A DNA stretch of 64,000 nt from Axinella damicornis (taxonomy: Eukaryota > Porifera > Demospongiae > Axinellida > Axinellidae). The DNA lies in the NCBI GenBank assembly GCA_963931865.1, contig OZ007511.1, positions 10,863,396-10,927,395 of the forward strand. The letters are read 5' to 3'. Position numbers and translations under genes: made by a program. The notes beneath the pieces are model-generated. The model searched no databases, was not told where the DNA came from, and was given only the letters and a program-made list of their open reading frames with translations. Positions 40,944 to 52,885 of the stretch are shown one piece after another (position 1 is the stretch's first letter; each line of letters starts with the position of its first letter).

Positions 40944-43900
40944 ATGTCATCCGTTCAAAGAAGACACCCTTCCTCCTCTACTTCTCACTCCTCACCACAC
41001 ATCTGCTCTTCACCCCCCACCACCTCCCCTCCACCCCCCATCAGTACCTCCACTGAGCTCTGTAGTGCACTCTCGCTTGTCCAGAGAGATGCGCTGGCAA
41101 GCGGACTGCCAGAGAGTGAGTTTGCCGATTGCCTATCAACTGCTGCAAAGCAAAAACTGAACATTCATCTGGGAAGAAAGACATCACACAAAACGCACAC
41201 AGCCTTCAGTTGTTGCTGCCTCTGGCTCAAAGTGCTGTGGGTATGTTTCCTCTTGCTTGTAACATTTGTACTGTTTGTGGCCTACTGCAAACCCTTGAGC
41301 TTCTATATGCAGAAAACGTTCCACACAAAGCTGTACCATGTTGCGAGGCCACTACGTCTGGGTATTCTTGCTTTGCACCCCTACCTGATACCGCTGGGAC
41401 TGAACCCCCTGAGAGAGTGCATAATAGAGAACCCGCTGGTGAATGAAACGGAACATTGTGCTTGCTACAAAGTCACTAAAGCAACTGAACTGAGACTGAG
41501 TGACCCAGTGCTGCCAGACTATGTCCTCGAGACACCGCAATACAACGTCTACGTTGTTAGAAAAGCCATGCAATTTGATCGTCCCTTCTCGCTGGACGTG
41601 CTCCAGGATTTTCACAAGCACTACGGAGGCAATCCACACATCTGTATGGAGATAGGGCATGAGAATCCAGACGGCCTCATCTTCTATCGGCACCTGTTTG
41701 ATAGGAGGCAAGTGGAGCAAGCCATGCAGTCATCGAAGCCTTGGACCTTCACATGGTATGTTTGTGTGTGTGTGTGTGTGTGTGTGTGAGGGGTGTGTAT
41801 ATAGTGGGGAAGTGAGCGTTTTTTGTAGCCTCGTTCCCAGGCCATTGCCCAGCTTTTCGTCGCTTGCAGTACGGTAAAGCAAGCGACGAAAAGCTGGGCG
41901 ATGGCCTGGGAACGAGGCTACGTTTTTTGGCATTTACACACTCCAGTTACTTTCCCTCCATCCCTCCACACACCCACCACCTCACAGGGAAGAGTGTCCG
42001 ACTCCTTCTGATCCCCTCACTTTCCGTAGCCTCCTCCCTCCCTCCTCCCCCCTCCCCCTTCACACCAGCACTAACACACTCTTCACTCTCAGCACACAAT
42101 GGGCTATGGAAATGCACCATACGGTAAGTAAGTACGTACCTCTTAGCTTCATTCCCAGGTCACAGGCCTAGGAAAGAGGCTTCGTTCCCAGGTCAGGCTT
42201 ATAGGAACGAGGCTTCATTCCCAGGTCACAGGCTTAGGAATGAGGCTTCGTTCCCAGGTCACAGGCTTAGGAATGAGGCTTCGTTCCAAGGTCACAGGTT
42301 TAGGAACGAGGCTTCGTTCCAAGGTCACAGGCTTAGGAATGAGGCTTCATTCCAAGGTCACAGGCTTAGGAACGAGGCTTCGTTCCCAGGTCACAGGCTT
42401 AGGAATGAGGCTTCGTTCCAAGGTCACAGGCTTAGGAACAAGGCTTCGTTCCAAGGTCACAGGCTTAGGAACGAGGCTTCGTTCCAAGGTCACAGGCTTA
42501 GGAACGAGGCTTCGTTCCAAGGTCACAGGCTTAGGAACGAGGCTTTGTTCCAAGGTCACAGGCTTAGGAATGAGGCTTCGTTCCAAGGTCACAGGCTTAG
42601 GAACGAGGCTTCGTTCCCAGGTCACAGGCTTAGGAACGAGGCTTCGTTCCCAGGTCACAGGATTCCGAACAAAGCTAAGTACTTTCATTAATGTACTTCT
42701 AAGATTGTAAGGAGCTCATTTTTGCATGCTCTTTCTGGAGATTGTGAAACAGAACTAAAATTCGTCATGAGACTCCAACAGTGACACGATATCAAATGAC
42801 ATTTCGTTTCTACCTTGTATCCAGGCTGGTTCTTGTTAAGAGGAAATGGGTCTGGGTACGAGGCTAGGTATGATGGTGGTGATTTCAGTCCTTCCACCAT
42901 TGGCAGCCCAAGCAGTGTGTAGCGTCACTCTCAGGCCAGTCCTCCCTCCAGCTTGTAATTATTTTGCTGCTGCTGCTCTCCTCTGCCTGTACTGTGCAGG
43001 GTATCCTCCGAACCCCACTGGTGGCGGTGGTGGTGCTGTATGGGGAGGCCCGATTCATTGTAGACCCACTGGGGGAGATGTGCCAGGCCCACTGCTCTGA
43101 TTACGCACCCACCCCTGTGCTCTCTGCGGGAGACATGTGTATGCAGACCAACTTACCGTTTGTTACCTTACACTACTGAATGAAGATCTAAGCTTGAGAA
43201 ATCAATTCGTAGATTCAAACCCATATCTGTCGATTTCACTTCGCTTCGAACATGCGTATTCCGTGGATTTTCACGGAGGCTGTGTTCTGGAAATATGACA
43301 CTCACGCAAAGTGCCCGCAGCTTCCGGACTCCAGCGTATTGCGGGCCGTGCAATTTCCGTAAAGATCCACCCACAGGAAGTTCTTGGCACTAAACTTGGC
43401 ACGGAATACGCATATTCGAAGCGAAGTGAAATCAACAGTGATCAGATGAACGTTGGTATTGGCACCGTCGGTAGAATCAGTTCATACAGTCGCCAATGTT
43501 GCTAGGAACAATCTTTCTTTGGTTGGTGGGGACTAGGCTGCTATTATGGCATGCATAAATCATACAAGATGTGTTTTCATTGTAGCCTTTTATAAATATA
43601 CTGGTAATGCAGGACATGTTATTGGATCAGTTATCGATATTGCCCATTAATTAGCCACTGGTAAATATCGGTTATTGGAATATTGGCATATCATCTTATC
43701 GGTACATCACTAGTCTTCAGTTATTGACTCAGCTGGTGGTGGTGGGGGGGGGGGGGGGGGGGGGGGGGATTTAATTTCTCTCTCTCACCTCTCACTTTAA
43801 TGTCCTATTTAATACTTATACTTGGGAGTGAAATTTGAATTTTCCCTCCTCTCATCTACACACACACACTCCCCCTGCCACGCATGCACTCCCTTGTCAC

Positions 43901-44155
43901 ACACACATAATTATCCTGTCTCTCTCACACACTCCCCCGCCACGCATGCACTCCCTTGTCACACACACATCCTGTCTTTCACACACACACACACACACTC
44001 CTCTGCCACGCACACATCCCCACCCCCGTCACACACACACCTATCCCCCGTTACACACAGTGGTGTTCGACCAGCAGCTGTGGTTATACCAGATCTACAC
44101 GTGGAGCAACCTCTCCCTGACGATGTCACTTGGACTTGGTGTAGACACAACCTAA
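40944..44155 (+). CDS. C6orf89/BRAP-like single-pass membrane protein (4 exons)
   Basis: Exons 40944-41755, 42093-42123, 42889-43138 and 44061-44155 join in phase to 395 aa (human C6orf89 347). A Ser/Pro-rich cytosolic N terminus is followed by one transmembrane segment (VLWVCFLLLVTFVLFVAY), as in a type II protein. The lumenal part has LNPLRECIIENPLVN with paired Cys (CACY), PFSLDVLQDFHKHYGG, and a C-terminal part with a jelly-roll look: VVLYGEARFIVDPLGEMC, HC, then LSAGDMLVFDQQLWLYQIYTW. This layout (PxR-Cys, F-x-F-H, C...C, GD-x-x-x-x-D-x-x-x-W) matches my recollection of C6orf89, the bombesin-receptor-activated protein; the molecular function is poorly known. The alternative start at 40899 adds 15 residues. 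The stop codon lies inside a hairpin. Confidence is higher for the gene model than for orthology. Confidence 0.75.
41826..41921. mobile_element. Long-form palindromic element in intron 1 of the C6orf89-like gene
   Basis: TAGCCTCGTTCCCAGGCCAT / ATGGCCTGGGAACGAGGCTA with inner CCCAGCTTTTCGTCGCTTGC stem. Arms are about 45 bp and nearly perfect, so it is a young copy. Confidence 0.9.
42148..42672. repeat. Minisatellite built from the palindromic element's end, about 16 copies
   Basis: The 32-33 bp unit reads AGGCTTCGTTCCAAGGTCAC + AGGCTTAGGAACG. It is recognisably one collapsed AGCCTCGTTCCC...GGGAACGAGGC element, with each unit's right end fused to the next unit's left end. Open frames exist on both strands only because of the repeat. 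Confidence 0.9.
43231..43435. mobile_element. MITE with about 34-bp terminal inverted repeats, intron 3 of the C6orf89-like gene
   Basis: GATTTCACTTCGCTTCGAAC at the left and GTTCGAAGCG-like ATTCGAAGCGAAGTGAAATC at the right, with GCGTATTCCGTG / CACGGAATACGC inside. About 205 bp, non-coding. Confidence 0.85.
43742..44060. repeat. Poly-G run and CA-rich tract before exon 4
   Basis: About 27 G at 43744-43770, then CACACACTCC-type repeats from 43859 to the exon 4 acceptor at 44060. Confidence 0.85.
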
Positions 44156-44194
44156 TCACCACACTGGTGTGGTGATAGGGTTGTGTCTACCACA
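44139..44194. repeat. Hairpin spanning the stop codon of the C6orf89-like gene
   Basis: GTAGACACAACCTAATCACC then ACAC / GTGTGGTGAT then AGGGTTGTGTCTAC; about 23 of 27 positions pair. The TAA at 44153-44155 is in the left arm. Confidence 0.85.
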
Positions 44195-45226
44195 GCAATG
44201 CTGTTTCACATTTTCAATATGCTGTAGGGAATTTTGGTATAAAATAACTTTGTTTAGTGACTAATTAGGGGCACTCCAGAATCCACTGGGTGGTGCAGAA
44301 CCTCAAGCGATAACTTTGATCCGTCTTCCAAACTTCTTCTCCCTACCACTATCTTGTGCACGGTGCATGTGCATAGGAAAAGGTACACCCTGGGCCTTCT
44401 GAAGAGCTCACAGATTGGAAAATGCCCATGTAGAAAGCAGTTGGGTGAACAAATCCTGCTATACTTGGTTGAAGGTAGTGAAAACCTGTTGAGAGACTGC
44501 ATGTTAACCTAAATAGCCTGCAGCTGGAGCAAACTTAACTTCCGCTGTGCTTCTTGACACTCAACGCTTCATGCAATCTCTGTAGTTCTTTTAGACTTCC
44601 CTCATTGGGTGGCTCGTTTAAATGGATCTGAGGACTCTGATCAGTTGGACTCCATCTGCATGACTAGTGATGGCGGACTTGCCATTTTAATGTCATGTGA
44701 AATACAGGCATCAAATGTATACATGTAATTATGTGTTCATTTATCTGCATGCAGTTGCCCACTACAACAAAAAACAGATAACAGTCCACACACACATGCA
44801 CGCACAGAACATTATATAATACATGCATGAGTCCAATTGGGAGCATGAACCTGTTGTCACGTCTAATAGAGTTGATCCTTGCCTTGAAGAGGCGAAAACT
44901 AGTGTGGTCACCACCAGGAGCGCATAATGAGGTAGAGAGCGGAAGTGGTGTACATGGAAGTCACAGAGAATGGTTATAGCTGACAACCTATACTGCGCGC
45001 GCGCTTCTCTTCATTTGTAATTTATGCGGCAGTTTCGCTGACAGTCTGACCAATCAGGTTTAGCTATCAGCGCAGCCTTCTTTTGCAAGCCGGAAATCTC
45101 AACTCATGAAATTAACTAGTGGTAATAAAGTGCTGTTTCAGCGCCCGTGGTCAGGCAAATAGGTACTTAAAGTGCAAAGTCAATGACCCCGATTGTTCTT
45201 GGGATCAAGAGCTGATCTGGAGAGAG
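44195..45226. other. Intergenic spacer
   Basis: No gene recognised. The 200 bp before 45226 include GCGCGCGC (about 44996) and are plausible promoter sequence for the next gene. Confidence 0.4.
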
Positions 45227-48200
45227 ATGGGTCGACTCGCTTGCCTGTGTTTGAACGTATCCGTGCACTGCAAGGGTTCCAGCTGGGACTCCCGCCCCGT
45301 GGCAGCTAGGCGGCTGTTTCCAGAGCGGAGCAGCGACAGACTGACAAGGGAGACCGTCTGCGAGATTGAGCTGGACGTGGCGGGGGTGACTACGGTGAGT
45401 GAGATGTTGATAACCGGGTAGCATGGCCGGTGGGCCATGGGCTAGGCAGCTGGGTTACAGCTGGATCAGTGTCATATAATTTGTGAATCTGGACGTGACG
45501 TGTGTGGCCAAGGACCCAAACCACTTACGTTGTCCATGAATAATATATCTACTGCTATGCCCAATCTGCACGCATGCGAGGTACCGTTTGTTTGTGCCAG
45601 GTACCTCTGCAATGCTGTGTCCATGGTTTTGGGAAAAGGTAGGTATGCTTCAGGAATGTGCCACCTACTGACAGTTGAATCCCAGGTCTATAATACATTG
45701 TCTCTGAGTGGGAGGGTGCAGCTGCCTCACTACGAACACGCTGAGGGGCTAAGACTGCTCTGTGGTATGCTGGAGGTCCGACCGGTAGTTGGTAGCAACC
45801 TAGTTGCCGAGGGCTGATGCAACACCGTGATCACCACACCATATATGGCAGCTGCTGTTCTGCAAGCTGGCTGGCTCAGTTCCATTTGCTCTCCCTCATA
45901 TATGCCCTGTCGTGTAGGCATTGCCCGTTAACATATGTTCAAGACTATGCACTGTGTGTTTGACAATGGGAATGATCCATGTAAACGGCTAGCACAATGC
46001 ATTCATCGTGTGTGAATTATAGATATTCAGTGCTTTGATGCACTGCCAGTAGTTGGCTGGAGATAGAGAATGGCATGTTAGATAGAGCCCACCCACTACC
46101 ACCCATTCGTGTACAGTGTATGTTTTAGTATTGTGTCCTGGCATTCAGTGACAGCTGCTGCACTCTCCTCTGAAAAATGGAGAAACTGTCAAGCACCTGA
46201 ATCTGGCATGGATTATTGCCATGTCTTTCGGTGTTACTGTGTTTTGGCAGGTGTGACTATTTTGCTTACTGTTCCTGGGGGCTTGGGGAGACTTCCTCCT
46301 CTCCTCCCCCAACCTCCAGTGTGGTGAGAGGGTATTTAGCTCTAGTGCAGGCATGGGGTTGCCTCCATTGCTGTGAGGCTGTCTAGCTCTAGTGCAGACA
46401 TGGGGTTGCCTCCATTGCTGTGAGATGTCTGGCTCCATGGAGCGGTTTCAACAGTGAGTGCTGCTTGGTGGGCAAGTGGAAAGACGGATACAGCCGGGCT
46501 CGGACACGGACGGAATGGCCGTCTACAATCGTTGATCACGGGACTGGACTCCTGGACTCAACGAAAAATTCCCTTTCCTTTTCAACCCTTTACAATGCAG
46601 GACAGAAGCTTATTCATTCGCTAAAGTTGCTTGCTTAGCCTACTGAACCGTCTGTCATGTCCTTTCCTCAAGTCAGTAGAGGTCAAAGGGACATGCATAT
46701 TCAACAGTGAAAATCGATCAGCCATCGTCATAGAGATAAGGAATATTCTTCTGCTTCCTATACTTCAGCAAAAGCAAAAGGCCTGAGTTAAATGAGTTGA
46801 ATTTCTACACTGCATAAATGCTCTTGTAATCTTTTCGTTGAAGCTCATTAAACTTGACCTCTACTGGGTTGAGGAAAGACGTGTAAGTAGGCTAAGCAAG
46901 CAACTTTAGCGAATGGATAAGCTTCTGTCCTACACTGCAAAGGGCTGAAATGGGAATTTTGATTGAGTCCAGGACCCAGTCCTGCGATTGTAGACGGGCA
47001 TTCCCGTTCGTGTTCGCATCCGCGTCCGAGTCCATGTCCCCAGGCGTATCCGCCTTTTCCACTTGCCCCTGCTTGGTCACTGGCTTTGAGCTCAGCTAAC
47101 TTCCAGGGCACATGTAGTGGACTATAATTGTGTTGACGATGAAGCCCTGGTGGGCAGGCCAACAGAAGCTGCAGAATTCCTAGGAAATTATTTCAGGGTG
47201 CTTAGCACAAACTGGCACACTGTCTTGCTGGGGTTTTAAACACCTTACGCTCAATTTCTCAATTTTTGAATGCTCTGGCACGGTGGATTATTCAGGAACT
47301 GGGAGTGTGCAGGTGTGTATTAGTGGCGTTATGTGGATAATTCTATTTCTAGGCAGAGACTTTATTACGTTACTGCTAACCAATTACGCTAATAGATTTA
47401 CTGCTGGGTGTGTAGTTCAAAGTGTACAGCTCTACTGCTCTACGTGTTGTTGTAATCAGCCTGGCTGATCTGATCTGATCTGTGATCCAGAACATATTTC
47501 TCGTAAACAGCTGAGCATGTTCAAATGTTTGAAGGTCGGAATATATCATTTTTAAATATCATTTTTAAAGCTGGACAGTCTGGCTGGACCAGCTGGGGTT
47601 GTTATTGTTGTCTGGTGGGTGTACAGTAGACGCCACTGTCCTGCCAGTGACCTGACCTTTCCCGGCCTGCTGAATTGGTGCACCAGCCTTGCTGTGATGG
47701 TGCTGATAGCTGGGTCTAAGTGATTCACTGCTTTCAGAGATGAGGAGGGAGATTGTTGTGGCCACCTGTGCCAGCGTGTAGTGATGTCGCCCACTGTCAA
47801 AATCAGCCTTCTCCCAAAACACACATGGTGCGTCCTGTGCCAATGCGTTAACTGATCTTGGAACAACATTGGTAGTGGGTGCCTTTCCACCACAATCAAC
47901 CCCACTCTAGCTCTCACCACATGTCATTTCACATCTTTCCCAAACCGTTTCCCAACTATCCCAGTCACTGCTGTGAAAAGTTTAGTGCAAATTGATTTAG
48001 TATCCTTCCTCTAGTTGAATTTCTTTGTGGCACTGTCTGATCAACTATCACTGTTTTCACACATTAAGTGTAAAGTGTTAGTACAAATTAATTTCTTTGT
48101 GGCACTGTCCAATCAACTAACATGATTTTCACACATTAAGTATTGAAGTGTTAGTACAAATTGATCTAGTATCCTTCCTCTAGTTAGTACTAAGGACTGA

Positions 48201-51200
48201 TCAACTAACACTGTTTTCAACACATCAAGTGTGTAATTATTGGAAGCTCTTCAGGTACATATAGTGAATACTGGTAATGTTTTTTGCAGGTGTGTTAACA
48301 ATGTTTGAATTAACATGTTACCTAGTTACTGGCCTCAAGGTTGCACAGCACCCCAGCTGCCAGAGTCACCTTCAACCTTTGACCCTGACCAGCTGGAATT
48401 GTGGCAAGTGGGCTCTGGTTGCTAAAGACACCTGGATATATTTGTGTTTAAAGATAAACCAAACAGTACAGCCGTCTGGGGCGATCCTTGTAGCTTGACA
48501 TGGAAGGTTGTGTCAACTGTGATGTTTGTGGAAGAACCAGCAGAGGAGTAGTCTGCAGTGACCTTCAAGTTGTTCCCAAATTGACCTTCAAGTTGTTCCC
48601 AAATGTGTCAGCCACACTAGTTGCATGCAATCGTTGCGGACCATACAGTTGATTTCCATTGTGTTTGAACATTGTGTGTGCATCACATGATTTATGTGTG
48701 TCCACTAGTGCTTGGCGATATTGAAATTTTGCATATCGATTATTGTGAACTTGATATTTCGATATAGTGGGTAGTGGGTTGGATTGGTATCCAGTAGCAT
48801 GCGGCTCGCACAACTGTACGTACATTTTCACATACATGTAACAATTGACCAAAACTGGAACAGCGCATGTGAAAGATATGCATGCCATATGGATTTGATA
48901 TTGGTTTAAAACGATTTATCGATATTAAATAAGCCATATTGATATTGATATTGGGTACATAGATGGACGATATATTGCAAAATCGATATATTGTCCCAGC
49001 TCTAGTGTGCACGTTGTATATACATACGAAATGCTATTCGCTTGCATGTTTGCACTTACCATGTGCACACAAAATTAATTTGAAAATGCAACACGTAAAG
49101 TTCAAATGCAACTGTTCAAATGCAGCTGTAATTGCTGTATTCCTAACTAAGTACTTGTGTGTCTGGTGTAGAGTGCGCAGTCCAATTATCAGCTGTTTTG
49201 ATAATCCTTTCATGTGCCACATTCTCCTTTGGGAGAGCTACTTCAGCAGTAACCTGAGACACCTGGCAGTACCCTAATTGCGTTATGGTGCCCTAATTGC
49301 GCCATAGCAACGGGCCTTGAGCCAGAATTGAGCATGCCTTATAAGGTAAAGATAAAAGTTGAGGTACAAGCCCAAAGCCAGGTGGAAGGCGACTTCACCT
49401 GTGACAGTAACAGGTGGGATTTGACCTGGGACTGTTGGTCCACAGTGAACTTGGCCACAGTCTTGATAACCTTTGATCCAACCTCTGCCTGCACGCTGAC
49501 TTACTCAACTGTTCCCACTTATGGTATGTAGATACCTCTGAATAACAATTGGTGATGATATTCATGACTCTAAATGGTATACACCCATTGCCTGGCATGC
49601 TGGTGTACATTGTGAATGTACTAGATGGCCACATTCCTCGCCTGTCATGTGATAGTGTGACCCCACACCTTGTTGGGTACACTCGTGCTCCGTGGCTGAT
49701 GCAACTCGGTATATGATACGCATATATATGTTGCCTCGTTCCCAGGGGTCTGGGAATGAGGCTAATGATACAATGTCATGTACACAATGTGCAGAACATG
49801 TTGCAGAACAAGTTTCATGTTTCCAGTTTGCGTACCACATTGCACTGTGCACTGTGAAGTTCAACTTGCCACCATTCCTTCCTCGTGTACTCTCTTTGTT
49901 GTATGGTTGGTCGGGCTGATTCACATGTTGCGTGCCCTGGCTGATGCAACTCCAGCATAGCCTCGTTCCCAGGGTTCTGGGAATGAGGCTAATGATACAA
50001 TGTCATGTACACAATGTGCAGAACATGTTGCAGAACAAGTTTCATGTTTCCAGTTTGCCTCGTATTGTAGCACATTACAATGTGCACAGTAAAGTTCAAC
50101 TTCCCACTGGTCCTTCCTCGTGTATTGTATGGTTGGTCAGGCTGGGTCACATGTTGCGTGCCCTGGCTGATGCAACACTGTCTGTTGTGAGTGTGGCTAT
50201 AGTAAACTGCCTCAGTGTTGTGTAACATGAGCATACCTCCCGGCAAGCCAATTATCTCTTCAATAGAGACTGTACACACGTTCAGATATCAGTGAGCAGA
50301 CAAAGCTGTAAGGACAGAGACATAGCTGACTGATGGTATGATTAGCCATGTACATGATCTGGTCTCCGTCCCTCCTTCCCTCCCCTTCCCTTGCTCCCCT
50401 TCTCTCTCTTCTTCCCTGCCTTTGCTCCCTCCCCTCCATTCTTCCCTCCCCTCCCTCTCCCCCTGCTCTCCTCCCTCCCTCCCTCCCCCCCCCCCCCCCC
50501 CATCGCCCCTCAGGCACAGAAATCACTAGTAGTGGCGCACACAATAGGAGACTGGGTAGTGCACACATGCACTAACTGTGACACGGACGTCTACATCCTG
50601 CATGCCGTGAAGGAGGAGAGTCGGGTATTTGTCACAAAGTCACTGCTGGTGAGACATGCACTCAGCTGCGAGCGTGGGTGGAGGTAGTTGGGTGGATGGG
50701 TTTCTATGTGTGTATTTGTGTGTAGATTTAGCTACTATGCGAAAACAAATGGCATTTAAAACAACACAGGTTTCTTCCTAGTGTGTTTTGGCTTCAGTAG
50801 TAGCCCATAGTGACCCTGAGACCACAGTGGACATAAATTCATTGAGCTATGCTGAGGTCCGTTTCCCCTGCTGTACTGCACCCGCAGCTGCTCACCCGCA
50901 GCTGCTATACTGCAACCACAGCTGCTGTACTGCAGCTGCTGCCCTACAGATTACCCCACACCACTAATTCACCAGGAATGTGGTGGCACTGGTGCTGTGG
51001 GTTGTGATTGGTGACACTTGTCCCAGAAGTGAACAAGCTAGCATAGCTGTGGACAGTACAATAGCTTCTAATGCCATTATCCCACCAGAAGATTTGTTAT
51101 GTGTGTGCACAGTCACCCAATGTACAAGCCACAGACATTGAGCAGATGGGACAGGGTTTGGTGCACACACCACACACACTTGTGTGAGGGAGGTAGGGTC

Positions 51201-52281
51201 CTGGAGAGTCCAGGCGCTTCACTATACGTATACAAGACCATGAGCGGGTGGGACAGGGTTTGATGCACCCACCACAGACACTTGTGCGAGGAAAGTCCAG
51301 CGCCCCACTATACAAGCCAAAGGCTTGTTGAGGAGGCTAAAGTCATAAGAGGACACAGGCGTAGCCAGTTGAATTTGCAAACTCGTATGTCACACACTGG
51401 TACATTGTAACCTCTGCAACTTCCTCCCTCTTCCCCCTCACACACACCACACCACACCACACATGAACGCATACAGAGCACATCAGCAGCCATTACCATG
51501 GCAACCCAGCACGATTGCTACTCCCCTGTGTTTGGCATTGTGTTGGGCCAGAGCTCAGAAGAAGATGACCAACCTCTCCAGAGAAAAAGAGGTAAGTAAG
51601 TATACCCCTCAGCTGTCAGGTACACCTCCAGTCTATCACAGTGGCTGTTACCATGGTCTACCAGAGGTTATCAGTGGTTGCTAAGAAAGAGCAACTGAGT
51701 GGTCTCTAAGAAAGCAGGGCAGTATCTCTCTGTGGGAAACTCTGGTGTAGTAGCTAACTCAGCACTAGTGGTGGTCAGAGTCTCTTTGATGTAGATCAGT
51801 GTAAGTGAATTCAAAGCTGATGTAAAGTAGTGTAACAGAATTCAAAGGCGAGGTAAAGTAGTTATGCAAATAGTTTATCCTGTAAGGAAGTGCCAGCTGA
51901 CTGCTGACCCAAGAGGTGGATGAGTTCAAAGACCAGGGGAGCTGAGATCGCACTGTGACTACATGATGTGGGTGTTAGGATGTGGGTGTTAGGATGTGGT
52001 CATTGATGCACAAGAAGTAGCCCCTTCTCAATCTCTTCATTCCCCCTCCCTACCTTTCCTCCTCCCCCTCGACCCCCTCTCTCTTTTGCTCCCCTCACCC
52101 TCGGCCCCCTCTCTCTTTCTCCCTCCCCTCCCCTTGGGCCTCTCTCTTCTTTCCTCCCTCTCTCCCCTCCTGCAGTCTCCTCCATGACATTTGGTCGGGA
52201 AGACCCAGTGATGAAGTTGGTGCATGCTCAGATGAAGAGCTTCCTCAATCATGAGCAGGAGGCCATGGAGGAGAAGATCAG
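45227..52281 (+). CDS. Conserved protein of unknown family, four exons, 3' end lost in assembly gap
   Basis: Exons 45227-45394, 50514-50648, 51477-51591 and 52176-52281 keep phase (0, 0, 1, 2) and give 174 codons before the N gap. The chain begins MGRLACLCLNVSVHCKG, has CEIELDVAGVTT, then HTIGDWVVHTCTNCDTDVYI with a CxxC, then YSPVFGIVL, and ends in a Glu-rich helix (KSFLNHEQEAMEEKIR) at the gap. The paired CxC and CxxC might form one metal or disulfide site. I do not recognise the family well enough to name it. The short upstream open frame (from 45119) has no ATG context and is left out. Intron 1 is 5.1 kb and full of repeats. The downstream end should lie in or beyond the gap; function unknown. 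Confidence 0.7.
46450..47088. mobile_element. Large inverted-repeat (foldback) element in intron 1
   Basis: Left arm about 46455-46690, right arm about 46850-47085. Matching landmarks: GGGCAAGTGGAAAGACGGAT / ATCCGCCTTTTCCACTTGCCC-like, GACGGAATGGCCGTCTACAA / TTGTAGACGGGCATTCCCGT, AAGCTTATTCATTCGCTAAA / TTTAGCGAATGGATAAGCTT, AGTAGAGGTC / GACCTCTACT. Arms have diverged moderately. No coding. Confidence 0.85.
47970..48235. repeat. Degenerate tandem repeat, about 90-bp unit, three copies
   Basis: Units share TTTCTTTGTGGCACTGTC, GATCAACTAACA, TTTTCACACATTAAGT and GTTAGTACAAATT; GTATCCTTCCTCTAGTT occurs twice. Confidence 0.8.
49690..50190. repeat. Tandem duplication (about 230 bp) including a palindromic element
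   Basis: 49733-49915 and 49959-50155 are copies: each starts GCCTCGTTCCCAGGG...TGGGAATGAGGCTAATGATA, continues CAATGTCATGTACACAATGT, and ends in TTGCGTGCCCTGGCTGATGC. The element was inserted before the duplication. Confidence 0.85.
50370..50513. repeat. CCCT-rich tract before exon 2
   Basis: Transcript-sense pyrimidine tract ending in a C run and the exon 2 acceptor. A similar tract at 52030-52175 ends at exon 4. Confidence 0.85.
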
Positions 52282-52284
52282 GTG

Positions 52285-52484
52285 NNNNNNNNNNNNNNNN
52301 NNNNNNNNNNNNNNNNNNNNNNNNNNNNNNNNNNNNNNNNNNNNNNNNNNNNNNNNNNNNNNNNNNNNNNNNNNNNNNNNNNNNNNNNNNNNNNNNNNNN
52401 NNNNNNNNNNNNNNNNNNNNNNNNNNNNNNNNNNNNNNNNNNNNNNNNNNNNNNNNNNNNNNNNNNNNNNNNNNNNNNNNNNNN
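52285..52484. other. Assembly gap, exactly 200 N
   Basis: The round length suggests a placeholder of unknown true size. It lies between exon 4 of the unnamed gene and the orphan calumenin-type exon. Confidence 0.95.
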
Positions 52485-52504
52485 TGGTGCTCATCTATTG
52501 GTTG

Positions 52505-52605
52505 TTAGGCACGTGGTGGTGCACTGGTAGAGTCCGAGTCTCTAGTGCATAACTCAGGCTCCGTCTGGTTTCAAATCCCACTAAAGAAAGCCCTTGGTTT
52601 TTCTG
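52505..52605 (+). mobile_element. tRNA-derived SINE-like fragment
   Basis: GTGGTGCACTGGTAGAGTCC resembles a tRNA A box region and GGTTTCAAATCCC a B box (GGTTCGANTCC), spaced about 45 bp apart. No acceptor stem pairing, so not a tRNA gene. Confidence 0.55.
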
Positions 52606-52780
52606 TTGAAGTGTGGTTTGCCTTAAAAAAGGAATTGCCCTTTGCCCTTCCAGAAAAACAAGTTTGAGCAATGCTGTAACTCAAGCAACTTCAGTGATGG
52701 TGTCATAGCACCATCCCCTGTTAATGGGGCTCAGAACCTGCATGAAAACCTCTCTCTGACTGCTGTATCCTCCCCTGCAG

Positions 52781-52885
52781 GATGGCCAGCTCAGCAAAGA
52801 TGAGATCCTCCAGCACCAGGACCTCTTTGTGGGCAGTCAAGCCACTGAGTATGGGGAGTACCTGGTCCGCCATGATGAATTTTGA
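52781..52885 (+). CDS. Orphan terminal exon of a second calumenin/reticulocalbin-like gene
   Basis: Acceptor CCCCTGCAG then 35 codons: [15 protein letters not shown]..., ending LVRHDEF and TGA. It matches exon 9 of the complete gene at 63184-63288 in length (105 nt), phase and HDEF end, but differs at several residues (SKDEI/TKEEV, TEY/TDF) and many silent sites, so it is a diverged paralogue, not an assembly duplicate. The half EF-hand loop DGQLSKDE is here; its first half would be on an upstream exon. No such exon exists between the gap and 52780, so the rest of this gene is in the gap, or the exon was duplicated alone. Whether it is expressed cannot be told. Confidence 0.75.
   Translation, partial: DGQLSKDEILQHQDLFVGSQATEYGEYLVRHDEF

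Noticed and set aside
42240..42710. 156-codon VTGLGTRLRSK repeat protein
   Set aside because: Read-through of the element-derived minisatellite; open on both strands.
45500..45817. 105-codon frame in intron 1 of the unnamed gene
   Set aside because: No homology, and it lies inside an intron whose flanking exons already join in phase.
52505..52605. Functional tRNA gene
   Set aside because: A- and B-box-like motifs exist but there is no acceptor stem or cloverleaf; better a SINE remnant.
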